This document shows positions 7,820 through 13,163 of a stretch of DNA of 13,163 bases, piece by piece (the stretch's first letter is position 1; the number at the start of each line of letters is the position of its first letter). Made by a program: the position numbers and the translations under genes. The notes below the pieces were generated by a model. It was not told the DNA's origin and made no database searches. It saw only the letters and a program-made list of their open reading frames with translations. The stretch lies in NCBI GenBank assembly GCA_016844565.1, contig JAENJB010000036.1, forward strand, positions 1-13,163. Reading direction: 5' to 3'. The stretch comes from Dehalococcoidia bacterium. GTDB lineage: Bacteria; Chloroflexota; Dehalococcoidia; JAENJB01.

Positions 7820-8884
7820 CTACCTAACACTCAACAACTTGAACCAGAAGTCACCGGAAATCTTGTTGTTTTCCGCGGTATAGAGGGAGGACGGTGTGTA
7901 GAATACCTTGATGCCTTTCTTCGCCAGCAGCCCTCCAGCGTACTGTTTGGCGTAAACTTTCGGATTGAGGGCCGAGACCTGCTGCAGATCGGAATAGTGC
8001 TGCATCCCCTCCCCGGTCAACCAGTTGACCAGTAGCTTGGCCGAGGCGGGATGAGGCGCGTCCTTTACCAGAGAGATAGACCAGGGGCTGCCAACCACAA
8101 ACGGCACCGGGGCTATGTCTATCGGTGCTCCCAATACCATGTTCCGTATACCGGTATTCAGGGAATTGACCAAGAAGATGGACACGTCCCCGGCCACGAG
8201 GAATTGAGTAGGCGCGGTGAAGCCGCGTTGCGCGCGGGGCTTGGTCTTCGCCACCACATCCGTCCAGAACTTGAAAGACTTGTCCCAGTTCAGCTTGTCC
8301 CCCTCTCGCCAGTAATAGGCGAAGAGCAGCGGGACCTCGTCACCCGAGGTTGACATCAGCGACTTCCCCGCCCACTTGGTATTCGCCAGATCCTCCCAGG
8401 CATGGGGCGCATCCACCTCTTTCACGAGGTCGGTGTTGTACATCGGCGCCCTCAAGCTCATGCCTATGTTGCGATAGAAATCTTGGCCCGTCGGCTGGTT
8501 TTCCCATCCAACAACGTTGTCCCAGGTATAGGCCGGAACCGCGTTGTTCGCCAGCAGTATCTTAATCACCGCATCACTGCCACCCGGTGCGTCCCAGTAT
8601 TCGACCTTCAGGAATGGGTACTTCCTCTCGAACGGGACGAAGACCTTGGCTGGCTCATCGAGTGAATGGGTCCAGAAGACTACTGTGCCCCCCTCCTTCT
8701 TCGCCGCCTCAATCAACTGCTGCTCGCTGGCCGCGGCTGGCGCGGCAGGAGCCGTCCCCGTCGTTGGCCCCTGCGGGGTCGGCGCCGGAGCTGGAGTTGG
8801 AGTTGGAGATGGAGCGGCACAGGCCGCAATCAACAGACCGAAGACCACCACCAGAACCGCCATCCCGTAACCAATTCTCTTCAC
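7820..8884 (-). CDS. ABC importer substrate-binding lipoprotein, substrate unknown
   Basis: This is the extracytoplasmic binding protein of the ABC importer, 354 residues from GTG 8884. Residues 1-22 are a lipoprotein signal: KR, a hydrophobic stretch, then the lipobox IAAC with Cys22. A Pro/Thr/Ala linker fills about 23-53. The rest resembles family 1/iron-type binding proteins: EQQLIEAAKKEGGTVVFWT, MYNTDLV near 148-154, and a C-lobe with FLVAGDVSIFLVNS and GAPIDIAPVPF. Where ferric-binding proteins carry a Tyr-Tyr pair this one reads VNSLNTG, so iron is not supported. The part between Asp122 and Tyr149 looks about 25 residues shorter than usual. I chose the GTG because GGAGGG sits just upstream; the frame extends 13 residues further to 8923. 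It lies 60 bases after the ATPase gene. Confidence 0.9.
   Translation of the reverse strand: MKRIGYGMAVLVVVFGLLIAACAAPSPTPTPAPAPTPQGPTTGTAPAAPAAASEQQLIEAAKKEGGTVVFWTHSLDEPAKVFVPFERKYPFLKVEYWDAPGGSDAVIKILLANNAVPAYTWDNVVGWENQPTGQDFYRNIGMSLRAPMYNTDLVKEVDAPHAWEDLANTKWAGKSLMSTSGDEVPLLFAYYWREGDKLNWDKSFKFWTDVVAKTKPRAQRGFTAPTQFLVAGDVSIFLVNSLNTGIRNMVLGAPIDIAPVPFVVGSPWSISLVKDAPHPASAKLLVNWLTGEGMQHYSDLQQVSALNPKVYAKQYAGGLLAKKGIKVFYTPSSLYTAENNKISGDFWFKLLSVR
8786..8815. repeat. Hexamer tandem repeat encoding the lipoprotein linker
   Basis: Five consecutive 6-base units of the form (C/T)GGAG(C/T/A) lie inside the binding-protein gene. On the coding strand each unit gives a Pro plus Ala, Thr or Ser. Such repeats can gain or lose units by slippage, which would change linker length without shifting the frame. 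Confidence 0.7.
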
Positions 8885-8944
8885 GTTTCCCTCCTTCTTC
8901 TCACTGAGCCGCCATCTGCACACCCAGCCTGCGACGGCCCTCTT

Positions 8945-10072
8945 TTACTGCTTTGCGGAAGCCACGCTCTCCGAACGCATCACCGAACAGCTGCTGCCAG
9001 CTATCTGCACGTACAGCTTGTCCCCATCTTTCACCTCAAAATACGGCCCCAGCCTTGCCCTCACCGTCTCCGCTCCAATCCTTATCCGGACATCGAAGTA
9101 CTCTCCCAGGAATATCGCCCGTTCCACCTCACCGAGCATAATAGCTCCTCCTCCTGACGGCTTCTCCCTGCTCACCTGCACCACCTCCGGGCGGGCAGAA
9201 ATCAGGACCTTCCCGCCTGTGCTCATTCCCTCCGGGACAGTGCATTCCAGAGTTCCCATCGTCGTCTCTATCGTGCCTCTACCACTGGCCCCCACACCAC
9301 CCACGACTTTTCCCTCGAAGAAGTTGGCCAGGCCCACAAAATCAGCGACGGCGACGAATTTGTTCGCCGGCTGCGTATAAATCTCCCACGGCGTTCCAAT
9401 CTGCACAATCCTGCCTTCGAACATCACCGCTATTTTCGTCGACATCGCGAAGGCTTCCAGCTGGTCATGAGTCACGTATACGGTGGTCAGCCCCAGACGA
9501 TGCACCAGGTCACGCACCTCCACCCTCATCTGTTCCCTGAGTTTGGCATCAAGGTTGCTCAATGGTTCATCCATGAGCAGCACCCGGGGCTCCTGCAAGA
9601 GAGCCCTTGCCATGGCAACCCGCTGTTGCTGACCGCCACTGAGCTGTGTCGCTGGCCGGTCCTCATAGCCTTCCATCCGCACCAACTCGAGCGTCTTCTT
9701 AACCTTCTCTCTGATCTGAGCAGAATTGAGACCCTTCGACTTCACCTGGAGGGGAAAGGCTACGTTGTCAAAGACCTTCATATGCGGCCAGATAGCGTAG
9801 GACTGGAACACCATCCCCGCATCCCTCCTGTCCGGCGGCACCGAAATGCCCTTCTCAGAAGAGTACATCACCGTGTCCCCGATGATGATTTCACCCTGCT
9901 CGGGCTTCTCCAGTCCGGCCAGACACCTCAAAGTAGTGCTCTTGCCGCACCCGCTCGGGCCGAGAAGGGTGAAAAAGGCCCCCTTCGGCACATCGAAAGT
10001 GACCCCCACCACCGCTTTCACTTCCCCACGATCGGTTACAAACCGCTTACTTAAGTTGGTGACCTTAATCAT
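8945..10072 (-). CDS. ABC importer ATPase (PotA/FbpC-like)
   Basis: This cytoplasmic ATPase of 375 residues powers the importer. Motifs occur in order: Walker A GPSGCGKST at 38-46, Q-loop Gln90 in VFQSYAIWPHM, signature LSGGQQQR at 144-151, Walker B VLLMDE at 164-169, D-loop SNLD, and H-loop His202 in VTHDQ. Residues from about 245 to the C-terminus fit the TOBE-type regulatory region of the PotA/MalK/FbpC group, with KVLISARPEVVQVS as a recognisable strand pair. ATG 10072 is preceded by AGGAGG. It is the first gene of the operon, followed by the binding protein and two fused permeases, and transcribed from the promoter at 10163-10191. Sequence alone does not tell polyamine, iron or other substrates apart. 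Confidence 0.95.
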   Translation of the reverse strand: MIKVTNLSKRFVTDRGEVKAVVGVTFDVPKGAFFTLLGPSGCGKSTTLRCLAGLEKPEQGEIIIGDTVMYSSEKGISVPPDRRDAGMVFQSYAIWPHMKVFDNVAFPLQVKSKGLNSAQIREKVKKTLELVRMEGYEDRPATQLSGGQQQRVAMARALLQEPRVLLMDEPLSNLDAKLREQMRVEVRDLVHRLGLTTVYVTHDQLEAFAMSTKIAVMFEGRIVQIGTPWEIYTQPANKFVAVADFVGLANFFEGKVVGGVGASGRGTIETTMGTLECTVPEGMSTGGKVLISARPEVVQVSREKPSGGGAIMLGEVERAIFLGEYFDVRIRIGAETVRARLGPYFEVKDGDKLYVQIAGSSCSVMRSESVASAKQ

Positions 10073-10118
10073 CTTCCCTCCTACGACCTGAGTATTTGCG
10101 CCGAAAGTAGATTACACT

Positions 10119-10129
10119 AGCACAGTGCT
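10119..10129. repeat. Operator-like inverted repeat in the ABC operon leader
   Basis: AGCAC-A-GTGCT is a perfect 5-bp inverted repeat around one base. It lies about 30 bases downstream of the predicted start of transcription and about 47 bases before the ATPase ATG. It could bind a dimeric regulator, but the arms are short. Confidence 0.35.
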
Positions 10130-10162
10130 CAACCCCCTGAATCCGATGATAAAATTGACAGC

Positions 10163-10191
10163 ATTCTAGGAAACGATCTTCAACTTGTCAA
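10163..10191 (-). promoter_or_regulatory. Near-consensus promoter of the ABC operon
   Basis: On the minus strand a perfect TTGACA (10191-10186) is followed by exactly 17 bases and then TAGAAT (10168-10163), which matches five of six -10 bases. Transcription would start near 10155 and leave a leader of about 83 bases before the ATPase ATG. It is the best full promoter match in the window by eye. Confidence 0.75.
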
Positions 10192-10232
10192 GCCCACAGC
10201 CGGGGGCACACCCCTCCTCGCCTCGTACATAC

Positions 10233-10250
10233 ATATTAGAACGCTAATAT
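10233..10250. repeat. AT-rich inverted repeat between zinc-ribbon gene and ABC operon
   Basis: ATATTAG-AACG-CTAATAT is a perfect 7-bp inverted repeat with a 4-base centre, upstream of the ABC promoter and 33 bases after the zinc-ribbon stop. It could be an operator for a dimeric regulator or a weak hairpin at the end of the zinc-ribbon message. No T-run follows. A second small hairpin, GGGG-TGTG-CCCC on the minus strand, lies between it and the promoter. Confidence 0.5.
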
Positions 10251-10283
10251 CAACTTCAGGTTAGCTCAGACTTCCTCCCACCG

Positions 10284-10505
10284 TCACCTGCCCATCTTCT
10301 TCTTCGTGGCGGCCTTCTTTCTGAAAGCCGGTTTCGCGGGCACCTTCACCGTATACGTGTCTACTGTTGAACCGAAAACAGAGACCAGTTTCCGTCCCGC
10401 GGTTCTACAGCGCGGGCATAGACCAACCTCCCCGGACTGGCTGACAGGACGCATGAGTTCAAACTCGGACTCACACTTGGGACAAAGGAACTCGTAAATC
10501 GGCAT
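10284..10505 (-). CDS. FmdB-family zinc-ribbon protein
   Basis: This 73-residue protein begins MPIYEFLCPKCESEFEL, the hallmark of the FmdB family. Cys8, Cys11, Cys30 and Cys33 form two CxxC pairs that should hold one zinc ion. The tail after about residue 55 is rich in Lys and Arg (FRKKAATKKKMGR), which could contact nucleic acid. FmdB was named as a regulator of formamidase genes, but the role of most members is unknown and I assign none. ATG 10505 follows GGGGGAGG at good spacing. A TATAAT box at 10549-10544 suggests its own promoter, 126 bases after tatC ends. It is the last gene of the fdhD-tat group. Confidence 0.85.
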   Translation of the reverse strand: MPIYEFLCPKCESEFELMRPVSQSGEVGLCPRCRTAGRKLVSVFGSTVDTYTVKVPAKPAFRKKAATKKKMGR

Positions 10506-10543
10506 GGCTACCTCCCCCGAAGATTGACAATGGCCCAGGGAAG

Positions 10544-10549
10544 ATTATA
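10544..10549 (-). promoter_or_regulatory. Possible promoter of the zinc-ribbon gene (-10 box)
   Basis: A perfect TATAAT on the minus strand lies 38 bases before the ATG, giving a leader of about 32 bases. The -35 side is poor: TTTCCT at 17 bases matches three of six. The gene may also be reached by read-through from tatC. Confidence 0.45.
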
Positions 10550-10631
10550 AGGCGAGTCTCCCCAAAAGGAAACCCCGATGAGGCGCGACAGTCACTACCC
10601 CACTATTCCATCTTTCATCCTGCACCTGCAA

Positions 10632-11351
10632 CTAGACTGCTCTTCGGCCTCGCCCTGCCAGTTTGGCAAGCCAGATGCCGATCTCATATAGCGCGAAAAT
10701 AGGCAGCGATATCAAGGTCTGATTCACAGGGTCTATGGTTGGTGTAATCATGGCACCCAGTATGAAAGCCCCTACCAAAGCTATCTTGCGGCCCCTGGCC
10801 AGGGCCCGAGCGCTCACCACACCAAGCTTACTTAAGAAGTACATCACCATTGGTATCTCGAACACCACACCTGTCCAGAAAAGGAGCCGGGACACCAGAG
10901 ACACGTAGTTCCCCACCTCGATTAGAGGCCGGGCGATATCCTGGCCGAAGGTGAGCAGGAATTTCAGCGCCGGCGGAAGCAAGACAACATAGGAGAACAC
11001 CACACCGGCGATGAAGAAGAAAACCACCCCCGGTAGCAGCACATAGACGTATCGCTTTTCCCGGCTGCTGAGACCCGGGGAAACAAACATGAAAGCCTGG
11101 AAGAAGACGAAAGGCAGTGCCATGGCAAGAGCCAGGTAGATAGACACCTTCATGTATGTGGCCAGCATCTCCGTGGCCCCGGTAAAAACCAACTCAATCC
11201 CGGGCGCCAGAGATTTGAAGAAAAGGAGAACGTAGCGGGTGAGATAGAAGGCAGGCACCATGAAGACGGCAACGGCGATGGCCGAGAAGAACAGGCGGTT
11301 ACGCAGTTCCTTTAAGTGTCCTAAGAGACTAAGCTCCTTGCCGTTGCTCAT
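10632..11351 (-). CDS. tatC: Sec-independent translocase TatC
   Basis: TatC is the membrane receptor of the twin-arginine pathway; it recognises the RR signal peptide of folded proteins and, with TatA and TatB, moves them across the cytoplasmic membrane. The 239 residues hold six predicted membrane segments near 20-42, 65-90, 104-125, 150-172, 188-203 and 207-228. Family marks are HLKELRNRL at 12-20 with Glu15, SPGLSSREKR at 91-100 with Glu98 (likely the E. coli Glu103 position), and ITPTIDPVNQ followed by LISLPIFALYE near 202-223. ATG 11351 has a moderate GGGA upstream. It lies 39 bases after tatB, in the same direction. Confidence 0.95.
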   Translation of the reverse strand: MSNGKELSLLGHLKELRNRLFFSAIAVAVFMVPAFYLTRYVLLFFKSLAPGIELVFTGATEMLATYMKVSIYLALAMALPFVFFQAFMFVSPGLSSREKRYVYVLLPGVVFFFIAGVVFSYVVLLPPALKFLLTFGQDIARPLIEVGNYVSLVSRLLFWTGVVFEIPMVMYFLSKLGVVSARALARGRKIALVGAFILGAMITPTIDPVNQTLISLPIFALYEIGIWLAKLAGRGRRAV

Positions 11352-11390
11352 GCAATTCCCAGATAGTGATGAAACCCAGTCTCGATGCTT

Positions 11391-11723
11391 TCAGCGGTCT
11401 TTCCTGACCTCTTGCTCCTTTTGCATGCCCTCAGCAGAACGGCTCTCTCCTTCCAACATACGAGTAAGTGCAACATCAGAATGCGGGACTTCCATCTTGG
11501 GGAGGTCTTGAGCCACCGCCTGCTTCACGCCCCTGCCGGCAGCTTCAACTTCCTCGGTTTCGCGTTTGAGCTCCTTCGTGAAGTCCGCTGACACCTGATT
11601 TATCTGGCGCGAAACCCGGCCGATGGTCCGTGCAATCTTCGGTAGTTTCTCCGGGCCCACAATCAAGAGCGCCACCAGGAGAATCAGTAGTAGTTCACCA
11701 AAACCGATGCCTAAGACATCCAT
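11391..11723 (-). CDS. tatB: Twin-arginine translocase TatB-like protein
   Basis: This 110-residue protein has one N-terminal membrane segment (IGFGELLLILLVALLIV, about 6-22), a hinge GPEKLPKIAR, and a long charged, probably helical C-terminal part. The GFGELLLI start and the GPEKLP hinge, instead of TatA's FG-x-x-KLP, point to TatB, which helps TatC bind twin-arginine signals. The tail is shorter than that of E. coli TatB (171 residues). ATG 11723 is preceded by GGA at six bases, a weak site. It lies between tatA and tatC. TatA and TatB are paralogous and the naming rests on the hinge and gene order. Confidence 0.85.
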   Translation of the reverse strand: MDVLGIGFGELLLILLVALLIVGPEKLPKIARTIGRVSRQINQVSADFTKELKRETEEVEAAGRGVKQAVAQDLPKMEVPHSDVALTRMLEGESRSAEGMQKEQEVRKDR

Positions 11724-11755
11724 ACCGCATCCGGTGAGAAACTAGACATCTCGGG

Positions 11756-11802
11756 GGCGGGCCTTCGAAAGCGCAACCAATTCGTACAGGTTGGTTCCCG
11801 CC
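11756..11802 (-). promoter_or_regulatory. Branched hairpin between tatA and tatB
   Basis: On the minus strand GGCGGGAACCAA, three bases after the tatA stop, can pair in two blocks: AACCAA with TTGGTT across a 10-base loop, and GGCGGG with CCCGCC further on. The 13 bases between the two 3' blocks can form a small CTT-TCG-AAG hairpin, giving a branched structure. No T-run follows, so it more likely affects message stability or the TatA:TatB ratio than ends transcription; that role is inference. Confidence 0.55.
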
Positions 11803-11805
11803 TGA

Positions 11806-12033
11806 TTACCGCGCGTCGGACTTGCCTGGTGGTTCAACCTTCCCCTCGCGGGGCGTCTGCGTCGGGACCTCGGGCTTTTCCTCCTCCTCCCCCTTCAGAG
11901 ACTTGCGGAATCCCCGGATAGTCTTACCCAGGGCCGGGCCCAAGCCGGCCAGCCTGCCAACTCCAAATATAAGTATCACGATGACGAGGATGACGAGCCA
12001 TTCCCATCCCCCTAATCCCGCGAATCTAGGCAT
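11806..12033 (-). CDS. tatA: Twin-arginine translocase TatA
   Basis: TatA forms the pore-like oligomer of the twin-arginine pathway. The 75 residues contain a short membrane segment ([12 protein letters not shown], about 12-23), the FG hinge, an amphipathic helix ([19 protein letters not shown]) and an acidic then Pro-rich tail. The usual KLP after FG-x-x reads RLA here, so the hinge Pro is missing. ATG 12033 has a strong AGGAGGT eight bases upstream, better than that of tatB and in line with TatA being the most abundant subunit. It is the first tat gene, with its own promoter at 12087-12115. Confidence 0.9.
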   Translation of the reverse strand: MPRFAGLGGWEWLVILVIVILIFGVGRLAGLGPALGKTIRGFRKSLKGEEEEKPEVPTQTPREGKVEPPGKSDAR

Positions 12034-12086
12034 CTTGGACTACCTCCTCTACTCCGTGCTTCTTTCATGAACAAACAACTAAAAGT

Positions 12087-12115
12087 ATTATAGGTGATAG
12101 GCAATCCGCATGCAA
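12087..12115 (-). promoter_or_regulatory. Promoter of tatABC
   Basis: TTGCAT (12115-12110) and a perfect TATAAT (12092-12087) on the minus strand are separated by exactly 17 bases. The -35 matches three of six. The start of transcription would be near 12080, with a leader of about 47 bases before tatA. It lies in the gap after fdhD, so tat genes can be expressed separately from fdhD. Confidence 0.6.
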
Positions 12116-12122
12116 AGTCGCG

Positions 12123-12914
12123 CTAGCTTCCGTCTCTTCCGATCCTGTCCTCCACAGTGTAAACGGAAAGACGGCTTCCCCGGGCATATCCCACGACGGT
12201 AATGCCAAACCGCTGCGCCAGGGCGATGGCACTGCTCGTGGGCGAGCTGCGGGACACTACGATAGGCACCCTCATGCGCGCCGCCTTGATGACCATCTCC
12301 GAGGAGAGGCGGCCGGTCGTCACGAGGAGATGCTCTTCAGTGGGTATGTTCCGAAGCAAACACTCACCCAGAATCTTGTCCAGGGTGTTATGACGCCCCA
12401 CATCCTCCGCTATCACCAGCACATTCCCCTCGTCGGCCAGCGCAGAAGTATGCATTCCACCGCTAAGCTCAAAAAGCGTGGCTTGCTCCTGCATCCGCTT
12501 CATCAAAGAAAGGATCTGCCCCGGAGCCACCGTCAGCCTGGATTCCACCGGAGCTATTTCCTTTGTGTCCGCGAGAGAAGCTACCCCTCCCCCGCAGCCG
12601 GTGGTTAGCACCCGCCGCTCAGGCAGAGCCAGATGTGACTTGCTCAACCTGACATCAGCCAGGGAATCCTCAATGCAAACGCGCATGCTCGTTATCTCAC
12701 CGGGGTGGGAGATGATTCCTTCAACATACAGATAGCCGACGATCAGAAAATTTAATTTGACCGGAGTGCAAAGGATGGTCACTAGCTCCCGCTCATTGAC
12801 ATACACCGCGAGAGGCAACTCCCGAGGCACGGGGGTGGAAATAGATGACCACTCGCCATCCTTGTACCGGCTATAGGTTACCGATTGAACCCCATCTTCG
12901 TCCTTCGTGAGCAA
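12123..12914 (-). CDS. fdhD: Formate dehydrogenase accessory sulfurtransferase FdhD
   Basis: FdhD passes sulfur from a cysteine desulfurase to the molybdenum or tungsten bis-MGD cofactor before it enters formate dehydrogenase. Starting at TTG 12914 the protein has 263 residues. Family marks are PRELPLAVYVNE, LIVGYLYVEGII, the TTGCGGG loop with the likely sulfur-carrying Cys (only one Cys here, where E. coli has a CxxC pair), ELSGGMHTSAL, AEDVGRHNTLDK, TTGRLSSEMVIKAAR and VVSRSSPTSSAIALA. The frame extends to a TTG at 12947, which would coincide with the predicted start of transcription. TTG 12914 has GGAAGAGG nine bases upstream, so it is preferred; the start remains uncertain. tatA follows after 89 bases in the same direction. 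Confidence 0.94.
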   Translation of the reverse strand: MLTKDEDGVQSVTYSRYKDGEWSSISTPVPRELPLAVYVNERELVTILCTPVKLNFLIVGYLYVEGIISHPGEITSMRVCIEDSLADVRLSKSHLALPERRVLTTGCGGGVASLADTKEIAPVESRLTVAPGQILSLMKRMQEQATLFELSGGMHTSALADEGNVLVIAEDVGRHNTLDKILGECLLRNIPTEEHLLVTTGRLSSEMVIKAARMRVPIVVSRSSPTSSAIALAQRFGITVVGYARGSRLSVYTVEDRIGRDGS

Positions 12915-12947
12915 ATCCGTTGACCTCTTCCTGCGGACTCCATTCAA

Positions 12948-13163
12948 GCTTTAGTATATCCTCCCCACCATGAAACGTCGAGCAGAGAATAAGCCCCACC
13001 ACTCACATCTGTTCTTGACCCTCAGGAAAAGGGCCTGAGGTCGGAACCATCTTACGAAGGCGGGCTGAGATCTATCATCCGGAAGACTGTCAAGCACCTG
13101 TACCCCTCCGTGTTGATGTTCTATCTCGGTTTGCCGATGAGTCATCGGATAGCGGGTAATGTA
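12948..13163. other. Right-edge region of unclear nature
   Basis: No recognisable gene lies here. The minus strand is open from the edge to a TAA at 12951-12953 (71 codons). Its translation, rich in Arg, Gln, Trp and Phe, resembles no family I know. It might be the end of a gene lying to the right or chance. The stretch also holds the fdhD promoter and an inverted repeat, CCTCAGG (13020-13026) and CCTGAGG (13034-13040), with a 7-base loop and no T-run on either side. Confidence 0.4.
12953..12981 (-). promoter_or_regulatory. Possible fdhD promoter
   Basis: TATACT (12958-12953) on the minus strand matches five of six -10 bases, and TCGACG 17 bases upstream matches four of six -35 bases. Transcription would start near 12946, at the most upstream possible fdhD start codon, which supports the downstream TTG at 12914. 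Confidence 0.5.

Noticed and set aside
4145..10072. Naming the operon fbpABC (ferric iron importer)
   Set aside because: Fused permeases are typical of that group, but the binding protein lacks the expected tyrosine pair and the ATPase is not substrate-specific by sequence. The substrate is left open.
12970..13038. Plus-strand 22-codon frame starting ATGAAACGTCGA
   Set aside because: No ribosome site, very short, and it overlaps the fdhD promoter region; no family resemblance.
13020..13040. CCTCAGG/CCTGAGG hairpin as a terminator
   Set aside because: No T-run follows the stem on either strand.
1..13163. CRISPR array, tRNA, rRNA, insertion sequence or phage-related gene
   Set aside because: I looked for repeats, cloverleaf-like stretches and transposase or integrase motifs and saw none.

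Overview
The window looks like a stretch of ordinary bacterial chromosome with more G+C than A+T. No rRNA, tRNA, CRISPR array, insertion sequence or integrase could be seen. The lineage is an inference. The lipoprotein's Pro/Thr/Ala linker directly after the lipidated cysteine, fused iron-type permeases, an FmdB zinc ribbon beside a three-gene tat set, and the general protein style fit Chloroflexota, possibly Dehalococcoidia. No marker gene fixes it.

Layout. (1) 1-1570, minus: the N-terminal 523 residues of Mfd, the transcription-repair coupling factor, running off the left edge. (2) 1571-1732: a divergent promoter region. (3) 1733-4148, plus: proB and proA, the first two steps of proline synthesis, 13 bases apart. 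The promoter upstream has a perfect extended -10 that overlaps the most upstream ATG, so a downstream TTG is the likelier proB start. (4) 4145-10072, minus: an ABC importer operon transcribed as ATPase, solute-binding lipoprotein, fused permease A, fused permease B. Each permease already carries two membrane domains, so there are two complete, closely related permeases for one ATPase gene and one binding-protein gene. A 13-bp intercistronic hairpin separates the binding-protein gene from the permeases. A near-consensus promoter and two inverted repeats lie in 10073-10283. (5) 10284-12947, minus: fdhD, tatA, tatB, tatC and a small FmdB-type zinc-ribbon gene. tatA and the zinc-ribbon gene each have their own TATAAT box. 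(6) 12948-13163: promoter of fdhD and a stretch of unclear nature up to the right edge.

How the genes fit together. ProB and ProA form one pathway; proC is not here. The ABC genes form one uptake system of unknown substrate. The overall type resembles ferric-iron importers, but the tyrosine pair of ferric-binding proteins is not where I would expect it. FdhD sulfurates the molybdenum/tungsten cofactor of formate dehydrogenase, and TatABC exports folded cofactor-containing enzymes. Their adjacency suggests support for an exported molybdo- or tungsto-enzyme encoded elsewhere.

I found no clearly new biological system. The observations most worth checking are the duplicated fused permeases, the hairpin between binding protein and permease, the compact and possibly shortened binding protein, the tatA-tatB RNA structure, and the inverted repeats upstream of the ABC operon.
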